A stretch of DNA of 19,758 bases from DAOTTI01 sp034437795 (lineage in GTDB: Bacteria; Chloroflexota; UBA11872; UBA12225): NCBI GenBank assembly GCA_034437795.1, contig DAOTTI010000041.1, positions 1 through 19,758 on the forward strand, read 5' to 3'. This document shows positions 17,717 through 19,758 of the stretch, in pieces. The notes under the pieces are model-generated. The model ran no database searches, was not told the DNA's origin, and worked only from the letters and a program-made list of their open reading frames with translations. The position numbers were made by a program, and so were the translations under genes. Positions within the stretch are counted from its first letter, which is position 1; every line of letters begins with the position of its first letter.

Positions 17717-18348
17717 TCCGTCTCGCCCGCACCGGCGCGGCCCAGCGCCCGCCGCAGCTGGGCCTCGTGCGTCCTGCAGAAGCAGTCGCTCTTGCGGTCG
17801 GTTTCCGCCAGCGTGTTCGAAAACCACATCACGCACTGCGCGTCGCGGCAATGCCCCAGGCCATACGTATGCCCCAGCTCATGCACCGCCTCTTTGATCG
17901 CCCGCTCCACCAGGCGCCCCGCGTCGGGCGCCTCGCCCCAGAATTCGGGCCGCAGCCGTGCCAGGGACATCAGCGCCGGCCCGCCCGGCCGCGCCTGCCC
18001 GAAGACGAAGTTCAAGCCCGGCGTAAACAGGTCCACGTCCGTCACCCCCAGCACCCGCTCCGCCCCGCCGGCCACCGACTGCAACTGGTCCACGATAGGA
18101 TCGGACCGGTACTGCCGCCTGGCCGCCTCGTACGCGTCATCGGGGGCCGGCAGCCCTCGCGCGGCGATACGAGCCGCCCGCCCGGGAAAGCGCGCCTCGA
18201 TCGCCGGCGCCAGCGCGTGCAGGATGCCGGCCGGCACCCCACCGACCGGCACGATGGCGATCACGGTCGGAGCGAGCCGGTTCCCGCCGGCCCCTTCCGC
18301 TTCCGCCTGCGGCGCGTCCCGCCTACCCTGGAAACCCATGCTTCCCAT
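17710..18348 (-). CDS. amzA: Archaemetzincin-type zinc metalloprotease
   Basis: This is a zinc-dependent aminopeptidase-like protease of the archaemetzincin family, predicted to be soluble and cytoplasmic. From ATG 18348 it has 212 residues. The catalytic core is HELGHTYGLGHC (about 156-167), followed by x4-C-x-M (Cys172, Met174). In the second, structural zinc site the usual C-x-x-C reads CFCRTH (Cys189, Cys191, His194). VIAIVPVGGVP near residue 28 matches the usual N-terminal strand. The frame is open to 18447, but ATG 18348 or 18339 is more likely; both overlap the end of pcm by 17-26 bases. Substrates of bacterial members are unknown. I expect co-translation with pcm. Confidence 0.88.
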   Translation of the reverse strand: MGSMGFQGRRDAPQAEAEGAGGNRLAPTVIAIVPVGGVPAGILHALAPAIEARFPGRAARIAARGLPAPDDAYEAARRQYRSDPIVDQLQSVAGGAERVLGVTDVDLFTPGLNFVFGQARPGGPALMSLARLRPEFWGEAPDAGRLVERAIKEAVHELGHTYGLGHCRDAQCVMWFSNTLAETDRKSDCFCRTHEAQLRRALGRAGAGETEP

Positions 18349-19006
18349 ACAGGCGCACGAAGTGGGCCAGCGTGACCGTCCCACGCTGGCGCAGCCCCTT
18401 CGGCCCTTTCTCGAACAGCACCACCTCCTCGTCACCCCCGTGCCCAATCGGCTGCACCAGCCGCCCGCCCTCCGCCAGCTGCTCGGCCAGCGGCGGCGGG
18501 ACCTGCGGGAGGGCCGCCGCCACCAGGATGGCGTCGAACGGCGCGTGCTCGGGCAAGCCCTGGCTCCCGTCGCCGACCACCACCTCCACGTTGGCGATGC
18601 CCTGGCGCTCCAGGTTAGCCCTCGCCGTTGCGGCGATGTCCGGCCACCGCTCCACGCTCCACACGAACCTGGTCAGGCGGGCCAGCAGCGCCGTCTGGAA
18701 GCCGTAGCCCGTGCCCACCTCCAGCACCTTCTCGCTCCCGGTCAGGCGCAGCGCCTCGATCATCTTCGCCACCAGCGACGGCTGCGTCGTCACCTGGCCG
18801 TGCGGGATCGGCAGTGGCCGATCCAGATAGGCTTGGTCGGCAAGCTCGGCCGGCACAAAGGCCGCCCGCGGCACCTCGCGGAAGGCCTGGATCAGGCGCT
18901 CGTCTCGGACCCCCGCCGCGACGATCGCCTGCACGAGATCCTCCTGGTTCGGGACCCTCACACCCGAGATTATCGCGCGCGGCGCGCCACCCTTCCTCTC
19001 GCCCAC
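18323..19006 (-). CDS. pcm: Protein-L-isoaspartate O-methyltransferase
   Basis: PCM methylates isoaspartyl residues in aged proteins with S-adenosylmethionine so that they can be repaired. It has 227 residues. Conserved parts: LPIPHGQVTTQPSLVAKM (65-82), where Thr74 stands at the usual Ser of the substrate motif; SAM motif I KVLEVGTGYGFQTALLA (93-109); motif II around GDGSQGLPEHAPFDAILVAAA (145-165); and the C-terminal motif GGRLVQPIG (180-188). The start is GTG 19006 with GGAAG about 6 nt upstream; an internal GTG at codon 16 is possible. It is the first gene of a two-gene minus-strand unit, its end overlapping the metalloprotease start. Confidence 0.93.
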   Translation of the reverse strand: MGERKGGAPRAIISGVRVPNQEDLVQAIVAAGVRDERLIQAFREVPRAAFVPAELADQAYLDRPLPIPHGQVTTQPSLVAKMIEALRLTGSEKVLEVGTGYGFQTALLARLTRFVWSVERWPDIAATARANLERQGIANVEVVVGDGSQGLPEHAPFDAILVAAALPQVPPPLAEQLAEGGRLVQPIGHGGDEEVVLFEKGPKGLRQRGTVTLAHFVRLYGKHGFPG

Positions 19007-19035
19007 TTGACGCTTCCGCTCCAGGCCGTTACCGT
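19007..19035 (+). promoter_or_regulatory. Possible sigma-70-type promoter for the small membrane protein gene
   Basis: TTGACG (19007-19012) and TACCGT (19030-19035) are 17 bases apart in the 77-bp divergent gap between pcm and the downstream gene. The -35 matches the consensus at 5 of 6 bases, but the -10 at only 3 of 6, so the call is weak. Confidence 0.3.
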
Positions 19036-19083
19036 TCCTCTAGTAGAGCTCGATCGGTCCTGTAAGGAAGGGGTCGCCAGTTC

Positions 19084-19377
19084 ATGCCGCTGAACGTCAT
19101 TCTGGGCATTGCCCTCGTCTGCGCCTTTGCCGCCGCCGTCAATGGATATCTCGGCGCGGGGTTCCTGCTCTTTCTGTGGATGGTGCTGCTCGGCATCATC
19201 AACGACAGCATGCGCATGCCCGCTGAGATCCGGATCGTGAACTACACCTGGGCTCCCCATCTGCTGCTGCCGGTCGCCATCTTCCTCATCATCTGGCAGT
19301 GGCGCCTGCGCGGGAAGATCGGCCCGCAGATCGGGCTGCGCGACCTGCTGCGCCGCCGGACCACGAGCTACGCCTAG
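19084..19377 (+). CDS. Small membrane protein of unknown function
   Basis: The product has 97 residues with three hydrophobic stretches (about 4-19, 24-40 and 58-72) and a basic C-terminal tail (RLRGK...RDLLRRR). I do not recognise a family. The N-terminal part reads like a polytopic inner-membrane protein, with GYLGAGFLLFLWMVLLGI as its second hydrophobic segment. AAGGAAGGGG at 19064-19073 supports ATG 19084 with a 10-nt spacer, and the codon choice is GC-rich like that of the neighbours. It stands alone on the plus strand, divergent from pcm, and is followed by repeat palindromes that may end its transcript. Confidence 0.75.
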   Translation: MPLNVILGIALVCAFAAAVNGYLGAGFLLFLWMVLLGIINDSMRMPAEIRIVNYTWAPHLLLPVAIFLIIWQWRLRGKIGPQIGLRDLLRRRTTSYA

Positions 19378-19447
19378 CCCAGCTCCTCACCAGCGGCGCC
19401 GTTACCCTCTATCTCTGGGAGAGGGACTGGCCCCCTGGCCGTCAATA

Positions 19448-19478
19448 CAGTCCCCTCTCCCAAAGGGAGAGGGGACTG
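19448..19478 (+). repeat. Perfect 14-bp palindrome of the GGGAGAGGG type
   Basis: CAGTCCCCTCTCCC (19448-19461), an AAA loop, then GGGAGAGGGGACTG (19465-19478). A half-copy, GGGAGAGGGACTGG, lies about 30 bases upstream. There is no U-tract, but the stem is strong enough to act as the 3' end of the small membrane protein transcript. It belongs to the same repeat type as 10461-10488. Confidence 0.65.
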
Positions 19479-19540
19479 CCCACTGGCCACGGATTATCCA
19501 GGCTAGAAGCTGGCATGCACTTTGGCGAAGTGGACGGTAG

Positions 19541-19606
19541 GGTTCGGGGTGCAACCCCTGACCGAACCGACCGACGCAACGCGCCCGGCACATCCGGCGC
19601 GCCGGG
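19541..19606 (+). other. Hairpin-rich leader upstream of the right-edge gene
   Basis: Two stems lie in tandem: GGTTCGG (19541-19547) with CCGAACC (19562-19568), containing an alternative GGGG/CCCC pairing in its loop; and CCCGGC (19584-19589) with GCCGGG (19601-19606), overlapping the palindrome CCGGCGCGCCGG. The region ends 38 bases before a GTG with a strong ribosome-binding site. I found no match to a riboswitch class I know; a leader or attenuator role is inference. Confidence 0.35.
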
Positions 19607-19643
19607 CCGACGACAGTGACGTGAGCGACGAGGAGGGGCGTTC

Positions 19644-19758
19644 GTGGCGCCCTCCGTCATGGTGATGACCGAGGCGGCGCCCCAGCGGATGCCCCCACTT
19701 GCGGGAGGGGTGCACGGGGTTGCGCTGGCTGGCGCGCACCGGCGCCCCGTGGCGCCGG
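19644..19758 (+). CDS. Possible start of a gene cut by the right edge
   Basis: GTG at 19644 is preceded by AGGAGG (19631-19636) with a 7-nt spacer, the best ribosome-binding site in the last kilobase. The frame stays open for 38 codons to the window edge. The start of the product (VAPSVMVMTEAAPQRMPPLAG) is not recognisable. ATG codons at 19659 and 19665 are alternative starts. With so little sequence, a chance open frame in GC-rich DNA cannot be excluded. Confidence 0.35.
   Translation, partial: MAPSVMVMTEAAPQRMPPLAGGVHGVALAGAHRRPVAP

Noticed and set aside
17657..19093. 478-codon plus-strand frame opposite the amz-pcm pair
   Set aside because: The minus strand carries two recognisable enzymes with intact active sites; the plus-strand product has no motif and a shadow composition.
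19501..19643. RNase P RNA, tmRNA, SRP RNA, TPP, cobalamin or ZTP riboswitch in the right-hand leader
   Set aside because: I looked for the conserved core words of each class on the plus strand and for the RNase P core also on the minus strand; none is present. Only generic GC-rich stems remain.

Overview
This is a GC-rich, gene-dense bacterial chromosome segment with no mobile genes, CRISPR array, tRNA or rRNA that I can see. The organism looks like a respiring, Gram-positive-like or Chloroflexota-type bacterium. That guess rests on the nuo gene order (C-D-H-I-J-K-L-M-N with no E/F/G between D and H), the polA-mutM pair, a PolA with a dead proofreading domain and a bacterial archaemetzincin. 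It is an inference from gene content, not a database match.

Region 1 (1-10435, plus strand) is the distal part of a complex I operon: nuoC (cut by the left edge), nuoD, nuoH, nuoI, nuoJ, nuoK, nuoL, nuoM, nuoN. NuoC/D/I supply part of the peripheral arm and NuoH/J/K/L/M/N the membrane proton-pumping arm. The NADH-oxidising module NuoEFG is not in this stretch. Most spacers inside the operon are unusually long (72-162 bp) and carry structure: heptamer tandem arrays directly before the nuoH, nuoI, nuoK and nuoL starts, and strong hairpins between nuoC/nuoD and nuoI/nuoJ. NuoM and nuoN abut exactly.

Region 2 (10436-11010) is a 575-bp spacer after nuoN. It holds a GGGAGAGGG-type palindrome, a probable 36-residue single-pass membrane protein gene on the minus strand, and a cluster of GC-rich repeats.

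Region 3 (11011-13710, minus strand) carries a CCA-adding enzyme/poly(A) polymerase family gene and gpsA (glycerol-3-phosphate dehydrogenase). Two octamer-repeat cassettes separate them; a third copy lies just beyond the 3' end of the CCA gene.

Region 4 (13711-17660, plus strand) starts from a divergent 147-bp intergenic region with a second TTGAACC array. It carries polA and mutM, a DNA synthesis and base-excision repair pair.

Region 5 (17661-19083) has a minus-strand overlapping pair, pcm (isoaspartyl methyltransferase) followed by an archaemetzincin-type zinc protease, convergent with mutM.

Region 6 (19084-19758, plus strand) has a small unknown membrane protein, a 14-bp perfect palindrome, a hairpin-rich leader and the probable start of a gene that runs off the right edge.

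The least explained feature of the window is its intergenic DNA. One heptamer family (consensus about TGARACC/TTGAACC) and one octamer family (CGCGTCYC) fill spacers between unrelated housekeeping genes, often ending within a few bases of the start codon.
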